Assembly: GCF_004365875.1 (NCBI RefSeq) | Contig: NZ_SODF01000004.1 | Location: forward strand, 524,718 to 588,717 | Reading direction: 5' to 3' | Source of the DNA: Kribbella kalugense | Lineage (GTDB): Bacteria; Actinomycetota; Actinomycetes; Propionibacteriales; Kribbellaceae | DNA length: 64,000 bases | Shown here: positions 16,906 through 24,178 of the stretch, in pieces | Layout: the number at the start of each line of letters is the position of its first letter | Position numbering within the stretch: the stretch's first letter is position 1 | Position numbers and translations under genes: made by a program | Notes under the pieces: model-generated | Seen by the model: only the letters and a program-made list of their open reading frames with translations | Databases searched by the model: none | Told to the model about the DNA's origin: nothing

Positions 16906-17636
16906 CTGGGGACAGCGCTGGATTGGGCGCGAGGCTGGGGCGGCCGGAGGCTGAGGTTACGCTGCGCGAATCGCCTTTCCTGCCGGCCGGTGCCGAGCCG
17001 TTCGCCTTCGGCCGGGACGCGGACATCTACGCCATCGACGACGAATGGGTACTGCGGCGTTATCGCAACGGCTACCCGGTGCGCGACGAAGGCGACTTCA
17101 TGCGGTGGGTGGCGAAGTACGACTACCCGGTGCCCGCGGTCCGGGACATCGACGGGCCGGACATGGTGATCCAGCGGCTGAACGGGCCGACCCTTGCCGA
17201 CGCCGCGATCGCCGGCGACTTCACCGCGGCCGAGCTCGGACAGATCCACGCCGACCTGCATCGACGGCTCCAGGCGATCCCGGCTCCGAGCGGCACGCCC
17301 GGACTTGTCGTCGTCCACGGCGATCTGCACCCGCTGAACGTGATCGCCACCGAGGACGGCCCGGTCGTCATCGACTGGCGCAACGCGATCGAGGGTACGG
17401 CGGAGTTCGACGTCGCAATGACGGCCATCATCTTCGCCCAGGTCGCACTGGACCCGTCCTTCGAAGACTTGTCACCACTCATTCGCGAGGCGTTGGGCGT
17501 CTACCTCGCCAACTCGATCGACCCATCACCGGGCCTACCTGACGCCCTGGCCGACCGCGGCCGCAACGTCACCCTGAGCCAGGAGGAACTAGCACTCCTC
17601 CCAGCCCAGGAAGCCCTGATCCGCTCCCACCTCTAA
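16902..17636 (+). CDS. Aminoglycoside-phosphotransferase-fold kinase, miaB-coupled
   Basis: 244 residues of the APH/choline-kinase fold. The catalytic loop HGDLHPLNV (about 140-148) and the metal-binding VIDWRNA follow the Brenner motif of the family. The ATG overlaps the miaB stop (ATGA), so they are co-translated. The substrate is unknown; the family includes antibiotic kinases, homoserine kinases and fructosamine kinases. The stop codon overlaps that of the convergent phosphoesterase gene in the tetranucleotide CTAA. Confidence 0.75.
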   Translation: MTGDSAGLGARLGRPEAEVTLRESPFLPAGAEPFAFGRDADIYAIDDEWVLRRYRNGYPVRDEGDFMRWVAKYDYPVPAVRDIDGPDMVIQRLNGPTLADAAIAGDFTAAELGQIHADLHRRLQAIPAPSGTPGLVVVHGDLHPLNVIATEDGPVVIDWRNAIEGTAEFDVAMTAIIFAQVALDPSFEDLSPLIREALGVYLANSIDPSPGLPDALADRGRNVTLSQEELALLPAQEALIRSHL

Positions 17637-19510
17637 GCGTTCAGGAACTGTGACGGCTTCAGTGCGCGGGTGACGATCCGGACCTCGCCGATGTTGCCGG
17701 CGAAGCCTTGGTCGACGACGTTGTTGTAGTGGCCGGCGCCGATCAGCCACGGCTTGCCGACGGTCGCGAGGCCGTTGGACAGGGTCGACGGGTTGCGAAG
17801 TAGCTCCGACGAGTCGACGTACACGATGCTGTGCCGGCCGTCGTTCACGATCGCCAGGTGGAACCAGCGGCCGGCGACCATCTCGTGGCCCCAGTTGGTG
17901 AACGTGTCGTTCTTGTCGAACGGGTACACGGCCCACTGCAGCTCGAGCCCGCCGGAGAAGCCGAGCTTGACCGTCGGCTCGTCCGGGTCGCTGCCGGTCT
18001 TGCCAGCGTCGCGTCCCGTGCCCAACCGGGCGAGCAGCCCTTCCCAGGAGTGGTCCTGCCCGTCGTCGGCAAGCTTCACGAACGCCTCGATCGTGTAGCC
18101 ACTCTTGAACGTCATGGCGTTGATTGCCGCTTCGTCGGCGGTCCGCAGGTACCCGCCGCGGGCCGGGTTCTTGCCGCCCGGGAACAGCCAGCTGGCGTGC
18201 CCCGGCTGCTCCGGGTGGAACTCCGCACTCGCCGTCGGCGCATCACCGGCGAGCTGCACCCGGGTCAGGTGGTTGCCCTTGCCCGACTGGTCGATCACCT
18301 GGTCGGTGGCCGGTCCGTCGAAACGCCAGTACGCCGCCGTGCCGGGGATGACCAGCTGCTTGGCCGGCCGGGCAGGACGAACCGGGACGGGCGCGAACTT
18401 GCCGAACCGCTCGGCGAAGTCGATCGGGATGCTGAACCGGTTGGTGTCGTCGGTCAGCTCGATCTCGGCCTCGGCCAGCTCGTCCCGCTTGGCCGGGTCC
18501 TGGTCCATGATCCACGGCGAGATGGTCTCGACGTCGATCGTGTTCCGGGCCAGGTCGAAGTGATAGAGCCGGACCATCCCGGACCCGCCGTAGAACCGGT
18601 CCTGGTAGTTGGTGATGTGCAGGTGCACATCGTTGCCGGCGGCATTCTTCCGGGTGACCCGGCCGGGCGGCCAGTAGTGGCCGTTCATGGTCAGGAAGAT
18701 CTGGTCGTTGTCGTTGACCAGCTGCTCCCAGACCCGGTTGCCGTGGTCGCTGAAGTACGCGACCGGGTTGCCGTGGTCGGCGTTCACCAGCTCGTGGATG
18801 GTGAGGATGACCGGCAGCTTCGGGTGCTTGGCGATCACGTCCCGCGCCCAGGCGAAGCTCGCGTCGGAGGGCCGCCAGTCCATTGCCAGCAGCAACCACT
18901 GCTGACCGGCCGCACGGAACACGTGATACGAGTTGTAGCCGTTCGGAGTCGATCCGCCGTACGTCGACATCCGGCGGAACCGCTGCGGCCCGAAGGTGTG
19001 CAGGTACGGCGAATCGCCGCGGGTGTCGTCCTTCGAACCGTCGATGTCGTGGTTGCCGGCCAGGACGGAGTACGGGAAGCGGGCTCGGTCCAGGATCTTG
19101 AAAACCGGATCGGCCTGGGCGAACTCCATCGCGAGCCCGTTCTGCACCACGTCGCCGAGATGCGCGATGAAGACGATGTTCTCGGCCGACCGCTGCTGGA
19201 TCAGCCACTCGAAGCTCGCGGTCAACGGCGCCGGGTCGCCCCGATCCTCGTCGTACTGGTACTGCGTATCCGGTACGACGGCCAGCGTGAACCGAGGGTG
19301 GTCGGTGTCGATCCGCCCCGCGGTGCTCGCCGTACCCGCCGTGCTGGACGCCGCCTGACCGCTCTGACTGCCGGCCGCGTTGGTGCCGTCCGTCATGGCA
19401 GCTGCGGCGCTCCCGGTGCCCAGCGCGCCTGATGCGATCGCCGCACCCGCGCCGAGCGCCCCCGTCTGTAACAGTCGCCGCCGGGTCGTCCCGTCGTTCT
19501 GCTGATCCAT
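17633..19510 (-). CDS. Secreted metallophosphoesterase with LamG domain
   Basis: 625-residue exported protein. A Tat-type signal (TTRRRLLQTGALGAGAA) leads a calcineurin-like phosphoesterase domain with VVPDTQYQYD, FIAHLGDVVQNG, LAGNHDIDG, TIHELVNADHG and MNGHYWPPG motifs for a dinuclear metal site. The C-terminal ~230 residues form a concanavalin-like LamG domain (YWRFDGPATDQVIDQSGKGN ... FVKLADDGQDHSWEG), likely binding polysaccharide or surface ligands. The chosen ATG puts the arginines at positions 10-12; frames upstream are poor in signal features. Target unknown. Confidence 0.83.
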   Translation of the reverse strand: MDQQNDGTTRRRLLQTGALGAGAAIASGALGTGSAAAAMTDGTNAAGSQSGQAASSTAGTASTAGRIDTDHPRFTLAVVPDTQYQYDEDRGDPAPLTASFEWLIQQRSAENIVFIAHLGDVVQNGLAMEFAQADPVFKILDRARFPYSVLAGNHDIDGSKDDTRGDSPYLHTFGPQRFRRMSTYGGSTPNGYNSYHVFRAAGQQWLLLAMDWRPSDASFAWARDVIAKHPKLPVILTIHELVNADHGNPVAYFSDHGNRVWEQLVNDNDQIFLTMNGHYWPPGRVTRKNAAGNDVHLHITNYQDRFYGGSGMVRLYHFDLARNTIDVETISPWIMDQDPAKRDELAEAEIELTDDTNRFSIPIDFAERFGKFAPVPVRPARPAKQLVIPGTAAYWRFDGPATDQVIDQSGKGNHLTRVQLAGDAPTASAEFHPEQPGHASWLFPGGKNPARGGYLRTADEAAINAMTFKSGYTIEAFVKLADDGQDHSWEGLLARLGTGRDAGKTGSDPDEPTVKLGFSGGLELQWAVYPFDKNDTFTNWGHEMVAGRWFHLAIVNDGRHSIVYVDSSELLRNPSTLSNGLATVGKPWLIGAGHYNNVVDQGFAGNIGEVRIVTRALKPSQFLNA

Positions 19511-19578
19511 TGCCGCCTCCACAAGGTCACTGACACCGCAGCGAACACTAGAGCCCGGCAGCGCAAGGAATGATGAAC

Positions 19579-20034
19579 TCAGGCGAAACCCTGGGCGATC
19601 ACCGCAGGAAGCCCACCACCGTCGGCCACCGCCGCGAGCACCCGCGCCTCGTGCGGAACCAACGGCTCCGGCAGCTTGTCCAGCGAGTACCACGCCAGGT
19701 CCGCAGCCTTGTCCGGCTCCATCAACCGCGGCTCGCCGGTCCACTTCGACGTCGTGAAGAAGAAGTCCACCCGCTCGTCGATCGGATCCCCGTTCCCACC
19801 GGTCCGATGCATCGCCGTCACCGGCTCCATATCCGCCGGATCGACAACGATCCCCACCTCTTCCTTCAACTCCCGCACCGCCGCCGCAATCGCCGACTCA
19901 CCCCGCTCCACATGCCCAGCCGGCACCGCCCAGTACCCATCCATGTAACCGGTGTTGGCCCGCAGCAACAACAACACCTCGTCCCCCCGCCGAACCACCA
20001 CATAAGCCGCCGGCACCACCCGAAACCGATCCAT
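19579..20034 (-). CDS. Nudix hydrolase
   Basis: 151 residues with a perfect Nudix box, GHVERGESAIAAAV then RELKEEVGI (about 40-62), which binds Mg and the pyrophosphate of nucleoside-diphosphate substrates. The start MDRFRVVPAAYVVV fits the family; an upstream in-frame ATG (20076) would add fourteen unlikely residues. Substrate cannot be told from sequence. It follows a minus-strand GNAT gene after 54 bases and may be co-transcribed with it. Confidence 0.85.
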   Translation of the reverse strand: MDRFRVVPAAYVVVRRGDEVLLLLRANTGYMDGYWAVPAGHVERGESAIAAAVRELKEEVGIVVDPADMEPVTAMHRTGGNGDPIDERVDFFFTTSKWTGEPRLMEPDKAADLAWYSLDKLPEPLVPHEARVLAAVADGGGLPAVIAQGFA

Positions 20035-20088
20035 GCCCCAAACCCTAAACACCCCCTCCGACAACGCGGACTGCACAGGGTGGTTGGG

Positions 20089-20670
20089 CTAGACCGTCTT
20101 GCTCATTACGGTGTGGTTTTTGCCCTTGGGGCGGAGGTAGGTGAAGCCGGCTTGTTCGAAGAGGGAGCGGGTGCCGTTGTAGAGGAATGATGCGGTGATC
20201 TTCTTGCCGGCGGTGTCCTGTGGGTAGGCCTCGACGACTCCGCCGCCGGCCTGGGCGATCAGGTCGAGGGCGCCGCGGAGGGCCACGGCCGAGACGCCTT
20301 GGCGGCGGTAGTTGCGGTCGGTGAAGAAGCAGGTGAGGCGGTAGTCCGGCGGGCGGTCCATGCCGGCCTCGTATTGCTTGCGGTGGTTGATGTTCGGCAA
20401 CTCGACCGGCGGTCCGTACTCGAGCCAACCGACCGCGAGCTCCCCGTCGAACACGAGCGCCGCATGCGCGCGCCCTTCCAGCACCAGACGGTGCTTGAGC
20501 TCACGATTGCTGTCCGCGTCGAACGTCTTCTCCTCGTGCATCGTGTGAAAGTACGTGCACCAGCACCCGCCCCACACCCCGTTGTGCCGCTCCGCGAGCG
20601 CCGCGAACGCATCCCACGTCTCCGGCCCAAGTGCCCGCACCGTCAGCTCGTCGACCGCAACCTTGACCAT
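20089..20670 (-). CDS. GNAT-family N-acetyltransferase
   Basis: 193 residues. The acetyl-CoA-binding motif A is recognisable: LTCFFTDRNYRRQGVSAVAL then RGALDLIAQAGGG. The N-terminal half has the WGGCWCTYFH cluster (about residues 33-42) seen in a subgroup of actinobacterial GNATs. I chose the ATG of MVKVAVDELTVRAL; an in-frame ATG at 20766 would add 32 residues. Substrate unknown. It may share a transcript with the Nudix gene downstream. Confidence 0.78.
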   Translation of the reverse strand: MVKVAVDELTVRALGPETWDAFAALAERHNGVWGGCWCTYFHTMHEEKTFDADSNRELKHRLVLEGRAHAALVFDGELAVGWLEYGPPVELPNINHRKQYEAGMDRPPDYRLTCFFTDRNYRRQGVSAVALRGALDLIAQAGGGVVEAYPQDTAGKKITASFLYNGTRSLFEQAGFTYLRPKGKNHTVMSKTV

Positions 20671-20850
20671 CTGCTGAGCGTACGACGCAATCCGGACAAT
20701 CGGCGTCCGGAAGTCAAGCCCCAGTTCAAGAGGGAAGGGCTGCCAGCTCGAAGCCATCGAACGCACCTAGCCCCCACCCACTACGAAACCTGGCTGACCA
20801 CAGCCCTGACACCCAACTCCTCCACTGAACCCGGCGCCGTACGGCGCCAC

Positions 20851-20905
20851 CTTGTGCACCAGAGCCGTACCCGTGGGCGCTAGACGTACGGCGTCGGTGC
20901 ACAAA
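20851..20905. repeat. Imperfect inverted repeat, 20-bp arms
   Basis: Arms 20851-20870 and 20886-20905 are complementary with four mismatches around a 15-base spacer. The ends are the exact pair TTGTGCACC/GGTGCACAA and the inner parts CCGTAC/GTACGG. It may be an RNA hairpin or a regulator site. Confidence 0.5.
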
Positions 20906-20967
20906 GTCGACCGGCTCCGGAGATCGCCGTCGGCCAGCTCCCGTTGGACGATCGGGCCTCCGGTCGC

Positions 20968-21058
20968 CGAGTCGTGTGTTGTGGTTGGTGTCGGGTTCGT
21001 CGAGTCGTGGACAGGCGGCGTCAATCCCAGCGTGTCGCCAACCCAAGCTCACGACTCG
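20968..21058. repeat. Dispersed repeat, copy A (CGAGTCGTG element)
   Basis: CGAGTCGTG occurs at 20968-20976 and again exactly 33 bases on (21001-21009), with GGTTGGTG at offset 15. The inverted form CACGACTCG is at 21050-21058. The same architecture and spacing recur 17 kb away at 38363. Either direct copy can pair with the inverted copy to form a hairpin. Function unknown. Confidence 0.6.
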
Positions 21059-21141
21059 ACGAGCGGAGGTCGCCGGCGCGAGGGCGGGCCGAGCGGGGCT
21101 GGGGTGGACTGGCGGGCGGGGTGGGACAGGTGCGGGAATGG

Positions 21142-21175
21142 CGAAGGGCCGCAAGCTGATGCTTGCGGCCCTTCG
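21142..21175 (-). terminator. Strong hairpin terminator after the MT0933-like gene
   Basis: A perfect 15-bp stem (21142-21156 with 21161-21175) closed by a four-base TGAT loop begins nine bases beyond the stop of the minus-strand gene at 21184. No T run follows. Confidence 0.75.
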
Positions 21176-21183
21176 TGGGTTTG

Positions 21184-21429
21184 TCAGGCGGGCTGGTTAG
21201 GACCGTCCGGGATGTCGTCGTTCTGGCCATCCAGGTTGTCGAGGCCTTCCTTGGCCTTCTCGACGCCGGAGTCGATCTTGTCGCCGTACTTGCCGCCCGT
21301 CTTCTCGTCGACCAAGTTGCCGGCCTTGTCCAGACCTTCACCAACCTTGTCGCCGTGGTCGTTGACCAGGTCGGTGGCCTTGTCCTTCAGTTCCTCGGCC
21401 GTGTTCTTGAACTTGTCGAAGATGCCCAT
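21184..21429 (-). CDS. MT0933-like small protein (annotated antitoxin family)
   Basis: 81-residue charged protein, MGIFDKFKNTAEELKDKATD, with the VDEKTGGKYGDKID motif typical of the MT0933 family (PF14013). Members have been labelled antitoxins, but family members also occur as orphan, stress-type, amphipathic proteins. No toxin-like gene is adjacent: the minus-strand neighbour is an SGGDVE-repeat protein. The start has GGGAGCCCCGAG upstream. A toxin-antitoxin role is therefore weakly supported here. Confidence 0.75.
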   Translation of the reverse strand: MGIFDKFKNTAEELKDKATDLVNDHGDKVGEGLDKAGNLVDEKTGGKYGDKIDSGVEKAKEGLDNLDGQNDDIPDGPNQPA

Positions 21430-21550
21430 CTCGGGGCTCCCATTCCTGCGTAGTTAAGTGCTTACAGACAGCTAGCGGCGATCTTCGCATCTGCAACCAC
21501 GCAACTGTGGGATCTCCGCGAGCGCCATGCTGAACGATCGCGAAACGGTG

Positions 21551-21775
21551 TCAGACGCCGTCGCCCGACGGTTCCGACTCTACGTCGCCGCCGCTGTCCT
21601 CACTCTCGTCGCCGGTGGATTCGACATCTCCACCACTGAACTCGACGTCACCGCCGCTCTTCTTCGCCTCGACGTCGCCACCGCTGCGCTTCGCGGCCGC
21701 CAGGTCGTCGGCTTCTTCCCCCAGGCCGAGCGCGTCCTTGGCCGCGTCGGACTCTTCATCGAACGGATTCGTCAC
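21551..21775 (-). CDS. Small acidic protein with SGGDVE hexapeptide repeats
   Basis: 74 residues, MTNPFDEESDAAKDALGL then several SGGDVE-type repeats (SGGDVEAKK, SGGDVEF, SGGDVES ... SGGDVES). It is strongly acidic and probably disordered. The GTG start has an excellent ribosome site (GGGAGGAACCAC), which argues it is a real gene. I recognise no family. It lies upstream of and on the same strand as the MT0933-like gene. Confidence 0.6.
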   Translation of the reverse strand: MTNPFDEESDAAKDALGLGEEADDLAAAKRSGGDVEAKKSGGDVEFSGGDVESTGDESEDSGGDVESEPSGDGV

Positions 21776-21929
21776 GTGGTTCCTCCCGTAGAAATGTTTC
21801 CACCTGCTGTGTTTCCTACCGAACTTTCCGGGTCATCCACAAGGCCGGTCCGCACCTCTTGGCCAACTCTTGGACCGCCCGACCGGGGTGGTGGGGCGGG
21901 GAAGGAATCAACGCTGCGAGACTGGACCG

Positions 21930-22910
21930 ATGTCCGATCCACTCGTCGTCGCGGTCGTCGGCCCCACCGCGGCCGGCAAGTCCGACCTGGCCGTCGCGCT
22001 GTCCAAGCGCCTGGGCGGCGAGGTGGTGAACGTCGACGCCATGCAGGTCTACCGCGGCATGGACATCGGTACGGCGAAGATCGGTACGACGGAACGCGAC
22101 GGCGTACCGCATCATCTGCTGGACATCCTCGACGTGACCGAGACCGCGACCGTGGCCGAGTTCCAGGAGCTGGCCCGGGCAGCGATCGACGACTGCATCA
22201 GCCGCGCCGCAGTCCCCGTCCTGGCCGGCGGATCCGCACTGTACGTCCGCGCGATCCTGGACGACTTCGTCTTCCCCGGCACCGATCCCGTCGTACGCGC
22301 ACGCCTCGAGGCTGAACTGGAAACCGACGGCTCCGGCGCACTCCACGGCAAACTTCAGCAGCTCGATCCGAAGGCGGCCGAGCAGATCCTGCCGAGCAAC
22401 GGCCGGCGGATCGTCCGGGCACTCGAGGTCATCGAGATCACCGGCGGCCCGTACGTCGCCACGCTGCCCGAGCATCGCTACGTCTACCCGGGCGCGATCC
22501 AGCTCGGTCTCGACGTACCGCGACCTGAACTGGACGAGCGGATCGACCGCCGGGTGGACCGGATGTTCGACGCGGGTTTCGTGGCCGAGGTGCGAGGTCT
22601 GCTGGACAAGGGTTTGATTGAGGGGAAGACGGCCAACCGCGCACTCGGGTATTCGCAGGTGATCGCGTTGCTGAACGGTGAGATCGACGAAGCGCAGGCC
22701 CGGGAGCGGACCGCCCAGGCCACGCGCCGGTTCGCGCGGCGGCAGGACTCGTGGTTCCGTAAGGACCAACGCATTACCTGGCTCCGGTACGACGCCCCCG
22801 ACCTGGTGGAGAAGGCAATCGAAGTGATAGCCGAAGGCAACCGCGAAGGCGTCGGCGGCGTAGTCGAGGTGGAAGCAGGCCACTCAGGGGCCGTTGATGC
22901 GAGGGGGTGA
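21930..22910 (+). CDS. miaA: tRNA dimethylallyltransferase MiaA
   Basis: 326-residue enzyme that transfers dimethylallyl to N6 of A37 in tRNAs reading UNN codons, making the substrate of MiaB (encoded at 15433). P-loop GPTAAGKS is near residue 10, followed by VNVDAMQVYRGMDIGTAK. LAGGSALYVRA and GYSQVIALL are further family signatures. The ATG of MSDPLVVAVVG was chosen; an upstream frame adds 20 unlikely residues. The C-terminal end overlaps the start of the sigma-factor gene. Confidence 0.95.
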   Translation: MSDPLVVAVVGPTAAGKSDLAVALSKRLGGEVVNVDAMQVYRGMDIGTAKIGTTERDGVPHHLLDILDVTETATVAEFQELARAAIDDCISRAAVPVLAGGSALYVRAILDDFVFPGTDPVVRARLEAELETDGSGALHGKLQQLDPKAAEQILPSNGRRIVRALEVIEITGGPYVATLPEHRYVYPGAIQLGLDVPRPELDERIDRRVDRMFDAGFVAEVRGLLDKGLIEGKTANRALGYSQVIALLNGEIDEAQARERTAQATRRFARRQDSWFRKDQRITWLRYDAPDLVEKAIEVIAEGNREGVGGVVEVEAGHSGAVDARG

Positions 22911-23412
22911 CCGTGAGGCCGAGTTCCGTGAGTATCTGCTCGCGGACCGCACCAGGCTGATGAGGACGGCGCTGCTGCTCACCGCGGGGGATGTGCACAC
23001 CGCCGAGGATCTGGTCCAGACCGCCTGCACCCGGGTGTACGTGCACTGGCACCGGATCAAGCACGAAGGCGCGGGCCCGTATGCGCATCGCATCCTGGTC
23101 AACGCCTTCCTCGACGAACGTCGCCGGGCCGGCCGCCATCCGGAGGTGGTGACCGCCGAGACGCTCGAGCCGCGGCTGACCGACGTACCGGATCAGACCG
23201 ACACGCTTGCCATCCGGGACGCGTTGCTGGATCTCGCGCCGCGGCAGCGGGCGGTGCTGGTACTGCGGTACTTCCAGGATCTCGATGTCGCAACGTGTGC
23301 GCGGATCCTGGAGTGCACCGAAGGCACCGTGAAGAGCCAGACGGCGAAGGCGCTGAAGCGTCTGAAGGAACTGATGAGCGAAGAGACGGATCGTAAGACG
23401 GGGAGTAGCTGA
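22897..23412 (+). CDS. SigE-family ECF RNA polymerase sigma factor
   Basis: 171 residues of the actinobacterial SigE family. Region 2 is FREYLLADRTRLMRTALLLT through TAEDLVQTAC and VYVHWHRIK. Region 4 is LAPRQRAVLVLRYFQDLDVA then CARILECTEGTVKSQTAKAL. The ATG (22897) lies inside the miaA end; a TTG directly precedes it. It is followed after seven bases by a membrane protein gene, the usual arrangement for this family. The regulon is unknown. Confidence 0.87.
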   Translation: MRGGDREAEFREYLLADRTRLMRTALLLTAGDVHTAEDLVQTACTRVYVHWHRIKHEGAGPYAHRILVNAFLDERRRAGRHPEVVTAETLEPRLTDVPDQTDTLAIRDALLDLAPRQRAVLVLRYFQDLDVATCARILECTEGTVKSQTAKALKRLKELMSEETDRKTGSS

Positions 23413-23419
23413 GCGCACC

Positions 23420-24106
23420 GTGGATGAGGTCAAGAGACTGTTGGAGGGGTTCGCGGATCGTGCCGCCGATGGGCTGCCGGACGCGGATATCGACGCGGAC
23501 GTCACCCGCGGCCGGCGCGCCCTGCGCCGGATCAAGCGCCGGCGCCGGGTCACCGGCGTGCTGTGCGTCGCGGCCGCATCGGCCCTCGTACTCGCGATCG
23601 GCAACCAGGTGAAGTGGTGGGGCAACACCACCGAGGTCGCCGGTGGTACGGGCGAGCCGGAGACCGCCGCGTCCGCGAGTCCTTCGAAGGCGCCGCCCGC
23701 CAAGCCGCAGACCACGGAGACGTTGTCGATGTTCGGCGCGTCCGTCGTCGAGCTGGTCGCCAACCAGCAGCCCTGGAGCACGATCAACTGCAACCTGACG
23801 CCGAAGGGCTGGACCGCGGAGACCCCGATCGCGGCCAACCACGTCGTACTGTCCCAGCCGACGATGCGTACTGCGGACACCGCGGCCAAGGTGGTCCTGC
23901 AAGCGGCACCGCAGGCCCGCAGCCTCTCGGCCGTCCGCGTCACCCAAGGCAGCGGGAAGACCTTCCACATCGGCACCCTCGACGGCCGCCTCACCGGTCA
24001 GGTGAAGCTCGCCGACCAGTGGTTGCTGGTCGAGCTCCCGACCGGCACGGTCGAGTGGCCCGACGACGTACTCCGCCGCTTCCTGAACTCCTGCACAGTG
24101 GGTTAA
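23420..24106 (+). CDS. Putative membrane-anchored partner of the SigE-family sigma factor
   Basis: 228 residues: an acidic cytoplasmic N-terminus with a basic stretch (RALRRIKRRRRVTG), one membrane segment (about residues 44-60), a Pro/Ala-rich linker, then an extracytoplasmic domain with two cysteines (STINCNLTP and NSCTVG). The topology fits an anti-sigma or sigma-associated sensor. No zinc-binding anti-sigma (HxxxCxxC) motif is visible, so it is not a ZAS-type protein. GTG start seven bases after the sigma gene. Confidence 0.65.
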   Translation: MDEVKRLLEGFADRAADGLPDADIDADVTRGRRALRRIKRRRRVTGVLCVAAASALVLAIGNQVKWWGNTTEVAGGTGEPETAASASPSKAPPAKPQTTETLSMFGASVVELVANQQPWSTINCNLTPKGWTAETPIAANHVVLSQPTMRTADTAAKVVLQAAPQARSLSAVRVTQGSGKTFHIGTLDGRLTGQVKLADQWLLVELPTGTVEWPDDVLRRFLNSCTVG

Positions 24107-24178
24107 GACTGGCGCGATGGCCGTCGGTGGGATAGCAAGGGGCATGTCCCTGTCGCCGACGCCCCCTCGGGAGTACTG

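Larger units (their letters stand above)
20671..21183. other. Intergenic region with dispersed-repeat copy and hairpins
   Basis: No convincing gene. It contains an imperfect inverted repeat (20851-20905), one copy of a dispersed CGAGTCGTG element (20968-21058), and a strong terminator hairpin (21142-21175) serving the downstream minus-strand gene. Short frames here on both strands lack ribosome sites and family features. Confidence 0.6.
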
